DNA of 64,000 bases from Phoronis australis (lineage: Eukaryota > Phoronida > Phoronidae). The number at the start of each line of letters is the position of its first letter. Positions within the stretch are counted from its first letter, which is position 1. The stretch lies in the NCBI GenBank assembly GCA_002633005.1, contig NMRA01000372.1:39098-103097 (forward strand), in the 5' to 3' direction. The translations under genes were made by a program, and so were the position numbers. This document shows, piece by piece, positions 22,615 through 35,800 of the stretch. Below the pieces are notes generated by a model that saw nothing but the letters and a program-made list of their open reading frames with translations, did not search any database and was not told the DNA's origin.

Positions 22615-25600
22615 AAATGTATTGACCGGGATCCCACAGGATTTTTGGCATGAAAAGGTAACCGATTTTATTTGATACCACAGTGATCCATGGGCACCCC
22701 AATGCTAGGGAATGGCCATCTGAAAGATTGACTCGCCGGGTGGGTCAGGTCAGGAGGGGTGGCGGCGTGAGAATGCCACTCAAAATTGAGCTAGATCACA
22801 GCTTATCTTGTCGATCCACTTAAAATACGTGCAACTCCTACTAGTGAATCAACATCATCCACAGCCAATTTCAGTTGTGAACATCCTTCTGATGATTTTA
22901 AATGAGGCCAAAAAGTGAGCTATATCAGCCCAAGAGGTCGGTAATGACATGAAAATGGTTAAAAATCTCCAACATAGATCAATGTATCATGAATGAACAC
23001 GACCAGATAAATTCAGTGGTGCATCACACACCCAAGTTTCTCATTGAGTTGAGCTTGTCCAACCCACCAGATACCCGGTTCAATCCAACGGTAAAACATC
23101 CAACATCACTCCACGTGGCAAAGTAGTTAGGTGCCAGACAATTTCAGGGTTGGGTTGCCTTTTCAGATGTCTGAAAATTGAGCTAGACCAACACAAGAGG
23201 TATAACCACATGAAACTGGTAACAATTTATTCAAAATAACCGCAGGTAACAGGAATGAACACTGTCAGACAAATCCGGTGGTGGATTAATCCCGCCAGTC
23301 ACGCCCAGACCTCAGAGTTGAGCTGGACCAACCCACCAGGTAACCAGTTGAAACCAAGTGCAATGTGTTCCATACCACTCCACATGTGAGGCAACTGTTA
23401 CATACAACACAGTGTCAGTGGTGGCGTGCTTCGGCCGAACAAAAATAAAGGGTCAAAGCCAAGTAGCGTATAAAATGAATGAATCCAACATGAGGCAGCG
23501 TAAAATTGCCCAAAGTGACCACTGTCCAATTTTACTCCCAGCTTCAGTTATTATCGTATTGTCGCACATGACTGTTGACACTTGTTTCAACAACAAAAAA
23601 ACAACGACAACGACGACGACGACGGCGGCGGCGGCGACGACGACGACGGCGGCGGCGACGACGACGAAGGCGACGACGACGACGACGACGACGACGATGG
23701 CTATGACGACAACATGCATAATATTAAAATAAACTTCCGTCAACACCCGTCCATGGGAGATGTACGCCGTATTTATGCAAAACTAGGCTTCTCATAGGTA
23801 TATTTTATCAAATTTATCAAGGCCGACTGTTTTTAGACTAATGTCACCCAAACCAATACCTCGGTTTTACGTGGATGGTATATAAGTAGTCGCATTTTTC
23901 TGTCGTGTAAGCTATGAATGTGCCGCAAATGCCTGTATTTCCGTGGTTCAGATGCATAGTCACAAAACCCTTGAAAGTTGAATTGCTGATAACAGGTTTT
24001 CCTACACATTTTATCGATATTATCGGCAAAATAATTGTTCAAATACATGTTGTCTGCACTATTTCAAACAGGTGGTTTACAACAATTACAGGGACTCAGC
24101 CCGCAAGTTGATTAGGTACTGCATATTGGCCCAAGACATTTTTACGGAGAAATCCAAATTCTCATGCGTCTTGATGCATGTACATCGGAAGGATAACATT
24201 GTTCATGAAAATTTGAGGGGTTTAGGTGAACCAGGAATATGCACAATACACACAAGTCCAGATATGTCTTTTCTATGGCTGGCCCTCGCAACTTCCGGGA
24301 CTTCGATGCATCAGTGTTGTACATACTTAGAAAAATCAAGCATTGAACTAAATGTGAGGTATAACTATTGTAACTCATTATTTTAATCGCCAATTCACGC
24401 ATTACTCATAAATTGCGGGCATAGAGAACTAGAACAATACGTCGAGACCAATGGACCCAATGACAATCAATAATACCCCGACAATGATGGACGTATTTCT
24501 CGTATTGGACCTCCCAAATTATGCCACTGATACAGAAGACTGTTTCAACAGAAGTTGATATTCGCAGAAGCAATTTGCAAAAAGTGTTGGAAAACTACTA
24601 CGCAAAACGACGCATTCTCTGTGCAACATTCGATCAATAATGCGTTGACGGTGTCAATCATTGACTGTCCCTCAGTTTAGAGTGACAGAACGCTTACAGT
24701 AGACGATAAAAACGACAACGAACAAATGGCATCACTGGGCGTGAACATCGGTAATTCTGATATCCTATGATGGGGTATGCTCCACCTGTTCTGGTTGGTA
24801 TTGAACTGAGAATCCGAAATAACCGCTGTGCCAACAGATTTTTGCGACTACTGAACTTTGTACACTAAAGGCTATTCAATATCTTAAGATGTATTAATAA
24901 AATTATTTTTGAGACACAGGATACCAAGCAGTTTTCATTCATAGTAAATGTGATTTCCAGCCGAATAGTTTTGATCTTGGCATTTTGTCTACCTGTGGTA
25001 TCTCACCTCCGAACTTGCCAATCATATAACAGTTGTGCCATGTGAAGTGATCCTGAACATGTTGCAACTGATTTCAACCGGTTACCTAATGGGTTGATCT
25101 AACTCAATCGGGAGGTTTGGGCGGGTCTGGCGGTGGTTTCCCACCACAGGATTTGTTCATTCATTACGCATGGTTTTACGTGGAATCTCTTGAGTTCATC
25201 TAGCTCAGTCGTGGGACCCCATTATTTTTTGTCTCGCAGAGGAACCCCCGCTGAAATTGTCTTTCATATAACATGTGTGTCATATGGATTGATGCTGAAC
25301 GTTATGCAGTTAGGCTCAACTGGTTACAGGGTGGGTTGATCTGACTCAACTCCAAGGTTTGGACGTGTCTGTCGGGGGTTGATCCACCATTGGATTTTTC
25401 TAGCGGTGTTCTTTCACTATACATTGGGTTATGTTGAATATTTTGTAACCGAATTCATGTGGTTACCTGTTCGGTTGATCTAGTTCAATTTTCGGACCCC
25501 ATTATTTTATCTGGCGGGGGCACCCCACCGCTGAAATTGTCTGGCATGCAACGGCAACGCACTGTGGAGTGATGTTGGGTGTTGCACAGTTGGCTGCAAA

Positions 25601-25999
25601 CGGTTACCTGGTGGGTTGGACTAATCAACTCGTGGGTATATAATACACCACTGAATTTGTCTGTCTGTGTTCATCCATGATACATTGTTGAATAATTTGG
25701 AACCGTTTTCATGCGGTCACCTCTTAGGTTGAATTAGCTCAATTTTTGGCCTCAGTTATAATCGCCTGGCTGATATTCCCCACCACTGAAATTGTCTGGC
25801 AGTGGATAATTTTGATACGATGAATAGAGCAGCAGTTGTCGCAGGTATCTTTAAGTGGTTACCTGAAAAGTTGGTCAACCCCTCCCTGACCACACCCACC
25901 ATAGCGAACCAGCTAGATGGCGATTTCCATTGGGACACCCATGCATTACAGTGGAATCATCGAAAGTCAAGACCTCTGGGATCCCAGTCTAATACATTT
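22615..25999. mobile_element. Large foldback-like element with inverted arms of tandem subrepeats
   Basis: The left arm (22615 to about 23445) and right arm (about 24980-25999) are reverse complements. The outermost ends read aaatgtattgaccgggatcc on the left and, reverse-complemented, aaatgtattagactgggatc on the right. Inside each arm a unit of about 130-150 bp recurs, marked by TTGAGCTAGATCAACCCACC-type, ACAATTTCAG.GGTGG and GGTAACC.GTT words. About five units are seen on the left and seven on the right. The innermost ends also match (tgcaa.rtgttc, caactgttayat). The centre (23446-24979) includes a (GAC/GGC)n microsatellite and no transposase. Long arms with internal tandem repeats are the hallmark of Foldback/Galileo-type DNA transposons. 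That affiliation is inference. Confidence 0.75.
23597..23705 (+). repeat. (GAC/GGC)n trinucleotide tract
   Basis: About 35 triplets of acg, gcg and cgg type within the centre of the foldback-like element. Poly-Thr, poly-Val and poly-Asp ORFs here are artefacts. Confidence 0.9.
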
Positions 26000-27918
26000 G
26001 TATTCATGCATTCATGAACAGGGCCCACACTGTGCTAGCAAACATAGTTCACTGACACATGAATACGGCCTGCCCTCACAAAACATGACTTTAAGGACAC
26101 AAAAAATCAACTCAAATATAGTTACACTGCTGTGTTTCACCTTGGAATGCCGATTGACCTTGAGATCGTGTATAGGCCTACGTACACCTGGAGTTAGTAT
26201 CCAAGGAAACTTGTCAAGTTTACTCAACTAATCACAATCACGCTAATAAAAATGTATACTGGAGAACAGCAAATCACATGTGGACAAAATGACGTAAAAT
26301 TCACCAGTCTTGGCTAACCTTTTAAAACTATTGTTGATTAGTTCACCAAACAATAATTGATTAATCGTTCCCACAATCTTCAAATACCGTGACATAAGCT
26401 CCGGTAAATGAGAAAATGGGTGATCGTGGGGCCAAAAATAATAAAAATTAATTTCACAGAACAAAAAGTTTCATCTGAATGCTTTAATATATATTTAATT
26501 CCAAGTGCGGGCATACTTTATGCGATCTTGAGGTTATGCAGAATTCCAAGTTCACTCACAACAACCCTACCAATGACGGTTACTTTAAAGTGGCTGAAAA
26601 TATGTCATACGATGTTGGAACGCAATCTACAATTGTAAATACATGTTTGTAATCATATTATCTGGAAATATGGGTGAGTGGCGCAGACGGTAGATATTTA
26701 CCGGTAGTCGTAAAGTTGATAGTGGTTTACACGGGTTACCCCTATAGCTTACCGGTGCGTCTAGACTGCCCCTACCATATCGTATAATTAGTATTCTCGA
26801 AATTTATGGAAATGACACAAGTACATGCGTAGCGGACTGTGAAAATACCGATTGAAACCCAGTTTATTTAATATTCCATTAACTCTAAAATATGACTGTA
26901 GGTGGCACTGTGAGCCAATTGGATACAATCCATGCACACACTGTTGAACCTCAAGGCGTTTTGAGATAAGGTGTGCTGCGTAGCCAGAAATAGAATTTGG
27001 TTGATATTTTGCTCATTCGATACAAAAGAAGGCAATTTGCAGACCATTTGACCCAAGTTTTCTCAATTGTAGTCACACATAAAATTTTACAGGGAACACT
27101 TGATTCTATATAATAACGCGGTCTGAAAACGCCCTACCTTTCATCCACTGTTTAGAAACTGGAGTGCATTGTCATTGTAATCCCAAACAAGCGGTGGTTG
27201 TGAGGTTATAAAAGCCGATGTAATTCTGGTTGTTTTTTATTTGACTCTCTGTTCTAACCATAATTACAGAGGGTAACTATTCACTTCGCCATCAGTTTTA
27301 TTATTCCTTAAAATATGTACAACGTTTGTGAATTATTCTACCCAGCATACTCTTTGTTTTCAGGTTGCTTACACTTTGCAGTAAAGAGCGTAGGAGCTGA
27401 GACAAAACTGGGTATTCAACAACAACCAGCCAAAAATACAACGGGAACCTGAGCGTATTTGGCCAGTTTATTCACAAAAAGACACTCATCCAACCTGTTT
27501 TGATGATTTCCACTAATTCTCGTTCTGTCACCTGCTAAGTCGTTATTGGTGCCAATATTATAGTTAAGGGCACGAATCAACCAAAAATCGTGCTCTCTAT
27601 ATCACAGACTGGATATTGTGATACCTTTAAGGTGGTATTTTCCCACAGTTGCCGTGTAATTCACTAAAAGCGTAGGTCGCGCTTGCCCGTTTAAATGTAG
27701 CTGAATTTCAGGGTTGTCAAGGGTTACAGAGCATTATGCAGCTTCAGAGAACGTTTTCAGTATCTGTTAGTAGGCCAAAATCGAGTTTGTTATCCTTTTA
27801 ATTAATATCGACGTCAACTACAGGCCTGGCAAGCTGACATCATTTTTGTGCTTTCGTTACTCTTACTAGAGAGCGGCAATATGAAAAGTCCCCTATTCAA
27901 GAGGGAAATCAACAATTG
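26000..27918. other. Intergenic stretch without recognisable gene
   Basis: Between the foldback-like element and the 27.9-kb repeat. No exon of a known family, RNA gene or clear repeat was recognised. Confidence 0.4.
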
Positions 27919-28246
27919 CATGGACTTCAAAACCAGTCGGCTGGACTGCAAAACCAAATGGCCGGCGATCGGACGTGTTCTCCAGGCTTCAAAACGCAAT
28001 GGCCTCACCCAAAAAAACTACTTGACTGGACCCAAAACACGATGGTGTTACAACTAGTTGGTCGGTGATCAAACACGACGGCCGGACTTCCTGAAAGACT
28101 CGATTTCAATGTCTCCGATTCATAATGGACGATTTGTCAGGCCATTGTGTTTGAGCACCGGCCAACCCGTTTTCGGTCCTGCCAACCAGTTGCCGGCACA
28201 GCCATATCATATGGTTTTGAGGTAGCAAGTGGTTTTGGAAGTCCGA
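27919..28246. repeat. Inverted-repeat element with CAAAACCAAATGGCCGG subrepeats
   Basis: The left part (ggacttcaaaaccagtcggc, gactgcaaaaccaaatggcc, ggcttcaaaacgcaatggcc) recurs in reverse complement on the right (ggacttccaaaaccacttgc, ccggtgctcaaacacaatgg). The unit is about 30-40 bp. It is probably a non-autonomous element with repeated termini; no ORF. Confidence 0.55.
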
Positions 28247-28271
28247 ACAATTGACTTATCACCAGGATTGT

Positions 28272-28421
28272 GAGTGACGGCTTACCTGACCAATCAGAAC
28301 GCAGCATTCTTGGCACACCTTCATTTCCAAGCCGCCATTTTACCCGACAAACAACACGTTGCCGGGGAAAACTTATTGTTTGTGAGTTGACATTGCGCAA
28401 GGGGGCGGACCTTACGATAGG
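28272..28421 (-). repeat. 150-bp dispersed repeat, copy 2
   Basis: Reverse-complement relative of 15821-15962 with long uninterrupted matches (acaacacgttgcc/cgtgttgtttgtc, ttccaagccgc, ggcacaccttc). Similar enough to suggest fairly recent spread or shared origin. Confidence 0.7.
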
Positions 28422-29800
28422 TCAGTTGTTGAATCCCCTTTGCTGTTGTAGCTTTGCACATAAACCGTAGCGGAATGCACGAAACCACGATCTGAGTAAG
28501 ATTAGCGCGTGCACACTTGTTAATGCGATGTCTGTAGGTGATCGAGGTGAGTGGGGTGTAATTTGTGAAAGAAACTTACAAGTCATGACTGTAAAAATTA
28601 ACTTCAATTTAAATACGTTAAAAAATGTTTATTGTGTGACCAATTCTGCAATATACAAGGTTTTCGGTTTGTCTTGCACCAAGTTTGAACTACACAAGTT
28701 TCATCGGTCTTTAACGTGGATACATGCATTTCTCCGCTCTTAAGCTGTCAAGATGAATACTTAAACGAGCGCCTTGGAGTTAAAAACATTACGTCTGCAA
28801 AGCTCATGAGCTGTTGCCGAATGATCCAGCAAATCAGGTAATAGGCATTGTGTACATGCGTCACTTTCGTTGCGATTTTCGGGCTGCGAAGCCCAAAAAA
28901 CCCTGAAACCTTTTCTATAAGGCTTTGGTGGTTCCGCTATTCCAGCTCTTAACGGAAAAAGAATTCTATCGGGCAAAGGAACAACATTTGAGTAACAGTC
29001 TTACCTAAATTTTCGTTTTTAGTCAGATAAGCAGGACAAAATGTAGCGTTAACGGAAATGGGTTCATAAGAGAAGGCATCTACCTGGCCTTTAGAAAGCC
29101 AACAATTCTATAACACTTTTATTCAATGTACTTAAAAGCAAACGCAAAATTTACACTTTTTCGCTGTGCTACAAAAGGTAGCACTGTCGAATACTGTTAA
29201 ACATGGCTTCTTATTGGTTAAAGTAATGAAACCGACATCATGATATTTTTGGTTGAAATCTGAGAAACCCCTTTCAGTTTACTGTTACCTACAGTGGTAT
29301 GGCGTCCACCTTTGACTTTGAACAATTATTGTAATTTATTAAAATGGGCAGTGATCAAAGTACACAAAATCCAAGGAACCCCGATCCAGTGGCTTAAGCC
29401 CAAACAAGTACATTGCATAAAGACGCGTCCAAGTGGTAGCGATGTGATTGGTATACCTCCGACCACGGCATGCGCATTGATGCCCAAACACAGAATTCCG
29501 TGTGTCGGTCTACATGAATCCACAGGGACAATTTAAGTATAGGTGGCGCTGCGTCAGAGGGTAACGCAAAATTGAGCCAAGTGTATCCCGTCAGCTTTTC
29601 AACGTGTCCGCCTGAAGAAAAACTGTTACCAAAGTATTACGTTTAGAAGCGTAGAGCTACTTTTGTCTGTATGGAAAACATCCTCGTCGTTACGATTAGT
29701 ACACGGATAGACTGCTCCAATCTAATATCACCACTAAAACGTCACTCAGAAACAAAACTAGTGTTATCCTTTATCGATCTGCAATTATTTGAGTCGACTT
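28422..29800. other. 3' flank / possible 3' UTR of Rh copy A
   Basis: Lies downstream of the Rh copy A stop codon (29801). A tttatt at 29335-29340 is AATAAA on the minus strand and could end a 3' UTR of about 460 bp. No other feature recognised. Confidence 0.35.
29335..29340 (-). promoter_or_regulatory. Candidate polyadenylation signal of Rh copy A
   Basis: AATAAA on the minus strand, the first clear one noted downstream of the stop codon. Weak evidence because the surrounding DNA is AT-rich. Confidence 0.3.
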
Positions 29801-32800
29801 TCAATATCCACCTTCATGCTTTGAGACCTCGCTCTGTTCCGGTGGAGCGTGATCAAACACAGGAGCGATATCCTCATCGGGCACTGCGAAAAATTTGTCA
29901 TCGTCGAACACCTCGTCTTCTTTAGGCTGGTCTAAGAACGGAATCTTGAGAACAAGTCCTTCAAAACATCAAAAGAGTTCTGTTGAAGGCAATACACGCC
30001 GTGGATATACATATATGTATTCCGTTTTAAGTGGAACGTAGACGTCATTTTTAGGCGTTATCAAAAACTTTCACGATATCTATCGCTGCTTGGGATTTTA
30101 AAAAACGAAGACAGTTTTGCAATTACTGGCAGACGACAGGCGATATGATGTCTTTCACGGTGAAGAAATATTGTTTATGGTTTAAACCTGCGGAAATGTT
30201 TCTTGAAAAGTGACGTGAGAATTTTAATTTTAAAAAAGGTCTTACAGCACTTTCAATACAGGCCTCAGGACATCACTAGGCATGTTGATTAATATTGTCC
30301 AACTTAAGCCACTACATGTAGCTAATTACACACATTTCTGTGACTTCTATGAACAGATGCGTCAAAAATACAAGTTTTCACCGACTGACTATAGCATTTT
30401 CGACAAAACTTCACATGTAGCTTCGTACAAAAATTGGATGTATTCAATGGTGATAGACTGACACAGAAGATAATGAAGAAACGTAATAGCGTTTTAATAT
30501 TTACGCATGTACCTGTCAGAATGCCTCCAACTATAGCCATTGCCATGGTTATAGCCAAATTAAGCATCTGATACCCTCCCTGCGTCAGGGCATCTCTTCC
30601 ATCTCCCGCTGTAAGGTTAGCGATCTTGTGACTCAAGTCGGCGAATTCTGTTGTATTAGCGAGCGGAACACGGGCAGGAAAGATGGTGTATAAACTAAAA
30701 GCAAAAAAGAACTGAAACTGGAACACAAAAGAACACATGACAATGACATTGAACGCCTGTCAGTCAACCCAGTCAACACACATCATTTGTTCTCTGTGAA
30801 GCCTGCGGGTTTTCAGACCAATCCACCATGTGTCTAAGAAATCGTTTCGTGAACAAAAACCGATACTTCATACGAGCTTTGACAGCCTTTTGATACCATA
30901 CAGTACTTCTTAGCGAACCCTAGTTTATTTTACCTATATCATTCCATGAACATTCTGAAAACGGCCATAGAGGTCTGGTTTCTTACTTCAATCCATACTG
31001 CTTGGTAGTGGCTATGGCGCTTACAACAGCCCCTGCAATGGCCGCCAAGATTCCCGGCATTCCGTGCAGGTTGTTCACACCACACGTGTCGTGTAGCTTG
31101 AGCTTGGAGCTCATGGCAGGCTGAAATTTGGAATGAAAATCTCAGACGAGTGAATCAGGCCAATGGAATAACGAATTACCGATAGAAATTCGCTGAAGAC
31201 AGCAGATCATAGCGCGTGCTTTTACGCGCAGCAGACCCTGTTTACGTATAGCAATAAGTCTATATACAGTCGCACAACTCCACTCTTTTCCTGGAAATCC
31301 CCTTCGATTCTTCTTCCGCTCCACCCTTTCTTCTTGAAACGGATCAGTTGTAAATTTATGACTTTCGCTCAAAAACACCCTTGCAAACCGGAATATTGGA
31401 CAGAACTGATTTGGAAACAGATCTGACAATAAAAACACAATAGACTTGAGACCCAGTCAGGCAAGCTTTTGACTGACAGATGCCAGCACAGCATAAATGC
31501 GATGAAAGTCACAGTAATATATTGCATTTTCACCCCACTGTTTTGAATTTCACAGTACTTCCACAATTTTTCATATTTCTCAGAGACACTTTTTAAATTT
31601 ATTGACGCCACTCTGAAGATATTTGTGCAAAATTTGAAGGAATTTAAATGGTTAATTACTGAGAAAGTACTTGTCAAAAGTGGATCTCGTTTTTGGGACA
31701 CCTGATACAATTATACCACTAAAAGGGTAAGCATTGGGGCAGAGAAGCACATGCCGGAAACGCATAATGAAGTTCAATTGTCTTGCGTACTTGAAACGGA
31801 GAGATCATTTCAAAGGATTTTAGATTTTACTCATCTTCAGGCAGTATCACTTATGATAAATATCATACTTACTGTTAAAAACTTGAATCCAACCACAGAG
31901 ATGACAGCGGCAATGATGCCAATCAAAACAGCCCCCCATGGCTGTATCATCAGGTTTGAGCACGTGCCAACAGCAACGCCTCCGGCGAGAGTCGAATTCT
32001 GAATGTGGACCTTCGAAGAAACATCGCATTTGTTACTGTTGCTGTTAAAGTTCTTTTAGGCTTTTACTCTCACAAAATTGGTCTCATAATATTCCTTACC
32101 GGGATTCATTTTACTGAACTGCTTATGATTTCGAAGTTCTTGTTGGTACCAAAATATAATCCCATCACAGTAAGGGCTAGCAAGGGCTCGATGTTATGAG
32201 AGTAAAAGTCGATTTTCGCTTTTGTGCCAAAAAGGTAAAATGTAGCTTTGAAATACCCCTATAAACTATAAGCTATATGGCGGCAAGAAATTCTTATTGG
32301 GGGAGAGCAAAACGTGTGAAGGCATCCTCGTTTGAAACCAGTTTTGGCTCGGCCCCGCCGCCCCAGTTTAGCCTCACTCTGCCACAAACATTGTTAGGCA
32401 CTTGACATTTTCCGATCTGTTTTGTGGGGGTCTGTACCGTACGTTCATAAGTGAAGCACTGGCTCCCCGCCCCCCACTATTTACGCCTATATATAAGAAT
32501 TACATGGACAAAGAAGATTCTAAATCTCACGGACGCAGTTCGTATTTGTTCGACGCATCAAGAACCTTCCTACATTCTTTCTGGATAAGACATCGAGACT
32601 CTTACTGAACCCCTTCACCCGCTGATTTAACAACCTTAGATCCATGATCAAGCCACACATCCTGCCGTCAATCTATCATTTCATCAACCACTCCCTCCCT
32701 CCCTCCCTCCCTCCCTCCCNAGTAGCTCGCAGCCCGATCAGGCCCGTCGCCGCCGGCCGGATTGACTCCGCCGTTATCCCGGCCAGTGGCTCGGAAACTG

Positions 32801-35800
32801 ATCAGACATCACGAACATAAACCAGCCAAAGTTCAGTGGAAACTAAACTTCCAGTCAAAAAAATACTACATAAGTGAGCCAAAGTAATGTGCACGGTGAT
32901 TATGTTGGTGAATTAGCCACGAAACTGCAAATCTACTTTACCCGTCGGGCCGGGGGGCCGCAAATTCAGGTTCCGCTTTGGCTACAGCACCGTCAGGGCA
33001 GAAGTTGTACATTGACAATCATTATTTGAGTAATGTAAATGTAAATAAAGATTCCTCTAACACCAGGTCAAGGGATGGAAATCGAGTTGCTTCACAACAG
33101 TTTCTGCCAGCAAACACTAAATGAGCTCACACGGCCTCAGTGTCCCGTCAATTAGTTTTATTGCACCTAAAGCTGGTAACGCATAGATTTATTCATTGCT
33201 GGCTTCTCAAATCATTTGCACTCACGAACACTCCAAAGGCATTCTAAATAGGCATCTAATGAGACAGACTTTGTCTGAGTTTCATACAAAGTATTGGTTA
33301 GAGTAAGAATAATTCATTTTGAAACAGAACGCTCAGTAATATACATGTACAAACATGGCAACTCGCAATCCCGACTTAGGACGAGCTAGAGCTCGATCAG
33401 TCCCGACTTCGCAGGTGGATCGTTAAGTTTTACAGGCTATCAATTCGAACAGGAATACAGTGATGAAGAAATACTAGAGAGGCGCCGTGAATAAGCTCAG
33501 ACAACGGAACGTCTGAAGTTATTTGGTAAGCCAGCATTCGTCAGGCACTGTCGACGTCTGCAGGCCACAGACACGGAGATGTGTCACGATCTCATACTTG
33601 CTATTTACAGCGTACATTTCATTCTTCACTACCATGAGCCACTTCCTAAGCATTTCGGACTCTCGAGGAGGTAAAAAACGATGTAACCGCTTTCCTCGCA
33701 GCTGCTTAGTTTGGACAAGCGGGAACGAAGCACCGCAACATAGCGGCATTCACTCTTCATATGAACCAATGACGTCGATAGCGTCGTTTCTCACCTTCCT
33801 CACAGGTTAACACGATACCTCTTGGCAAGGTAAGGTCGACCGTATGCGAGGCGATGTGGATATAGACCGATTAAGACGACAAAAAGACTAATGAAATCGG
33901 GTGGCATTCTCCTTTAAGACCATGTCAAAGCTGAAGCTAAATAGTGAACTTAATGCAAGTTCATTTGTAAAGTGAACTTTTTTCATTTTTTGTAAATTTT
34001 GGGATTTGTAATTTTGTGCTCATTTAAGATACTGTCGAAATGTAGTGCTGTAAATGTGTTCATTGGACAAGTCTTTACTCAAAAACCATTCCCACATAAA
34101 ATTGTCTCCAGAATTCGTGCAACCCGAGACGGCCATGTACACTTCTGTAGTCTCGTGACAAATGCTTCATAACTTTGACTTCTTGTTGCAAATATTAACA
34201 AATTTTAAAAATATTAGGCCAAATATGTACAACACTACATATATAAGACCGGAAATATGAAATATCTACAACTTAGTCTAAGTCTACCCAAGAGGAAACT
34301 TAGGCAGGCACCCGAGAAGACGATTTTGGGCTGATTTTTATTCATTTTGTTACTTACCTATCATTGAAAACAGGTCTGCGTGATAGACTGAGCCCTCTTT
34401 TTGCGACTTTTCTACATCCGGGTCATACAGGATACGAGAGACAGCGAGACCAAAATAAGCGCCAAATACGTGAACGAACATCGAACCTCCTATGTCCACC
34501 ACCTGAAATCAAACACACACATGTACATGTTTGGGATTCATGGAGATGTATAGCATACGCCAAACTCGTAAGAAACTGGCATAAGGGAAAGTAATCTTTT
34601 AATGCGACCAAGTTTCTAGTGGCGACAAAAACAACATCACGTAAAACCACGAAAAATCACGCGAATGAGATTCGAGTGTTCTAGAAGTCCTTGCTAGCGT
34701 AGTTTAACAAAATGGCGGCCACTGACGCTGATGAGGTTGACATGTATAGATATGGAATTGAATTCATGACTTATAGGATGGGTTTACGGTTTCCGATCCG
34801 TAGTCAAAAACTTTTTGCCGCAAGTCTTGGATCAAGGGAACGCAGTCCTAGAAATATTCAGATCGTTTCTTACAAGTACTTGAGCTGACATGTACGTTTG
34901 CATGTGGAACGTTTACTTTCAGACACCGTGCTCTTTAGGCTTACATTTGAAAATGGAGTTCACCTACATGACAAAAAATAATAAATGGAACTAAATAAAG
35001 AAAAATTCCACTTGCTTCCTCTTACCTTGAGGTACGTAACGCCGATGTGTTCATTCACAGAGTAAACGGCAATTTCAATGAAGGCCATTATAATCAGCTG
35101 AAGCGGACTTGTCTTTCCAAGAACTGCACCGAAAGAGATCAGGACAGCCGCCGCTGCAAACTCTGATGTGGTCAAACTAAGAAAAAGTAACTCGCTTTAA
35201 TTTGTTTTGTTTGTAATGCATTTCGCATGACATCTTCAATTATAATGGTTCACCTTTCATTACTTTCATTTTCATTGATTGACCTTCCATACATTTCGTG
35301 TAACTAAGGTCGCTTTGTGTAAAAGCTTACAGCTTTCTGAACACAAAGTCGTAAATTGGCTCTAGGTGATTCCTCTCGAAACAACGTAGTTCTTCATGAC
35401 AAAAACTTTTCAGATTTTTCGGCACTCCTTTAAAGAAATAGGAGCTGATACAGCGACGTCAGACGACCGCTGCACAATAGGACGGCAAAGACGCAATTTG
35501 CAAACATTCGTGCATGTGTGTGTGAATAAAGTTCACCTAGCGGCAAAATGACGCATTAACTGAACAATCATGATAACACTAACTACTTCCAATTGCTTCA
35601 GAATCGATTGTGACAGCACTGTTACTTGCGCCGGGGAAAGTTACCACTTAAAATTTCACTCAAACCTCGATGAGGTGAGGATAAGTTGTCGGTTATCACA
35701 CGCCCGTCGGGGTGCTGCAACGCTACTAGACCGAGAGAAAACATGGTTCCAGGAGAAAGTTGCTCCAAGGTTACTGGCAGCGTGGTCGTCCCGAACGGAG

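Larger units (their letters stand above)
31999..34357 (-). other. Region expected to hold Rh copy A exon 5, interrupted by a gap
   Basis: Exon 4 ends in phase 1 and exon 6 starts in phase 0 at [12 protein letters not shown], so an exon of length 2 modulo 3 is required between them. I read the minus strand here and found no block resembling the Rh transmembrane segment with WMYWPSFN. A (CCCT)n tract runs into the n at 32720, so the exon has probably been lost in the gap. The stretch also holds a hairpin element (32061-32208) and a THAP-like remnant (33519-33749). Confidence 0.6.

Noticed and set aside
23358-23797. Poly-Thr, poly-Val and Asp/Gly-rich ORFs
   Set aside because: Artefacts of the GAC/GGC triplet tract in the foldback-like element.
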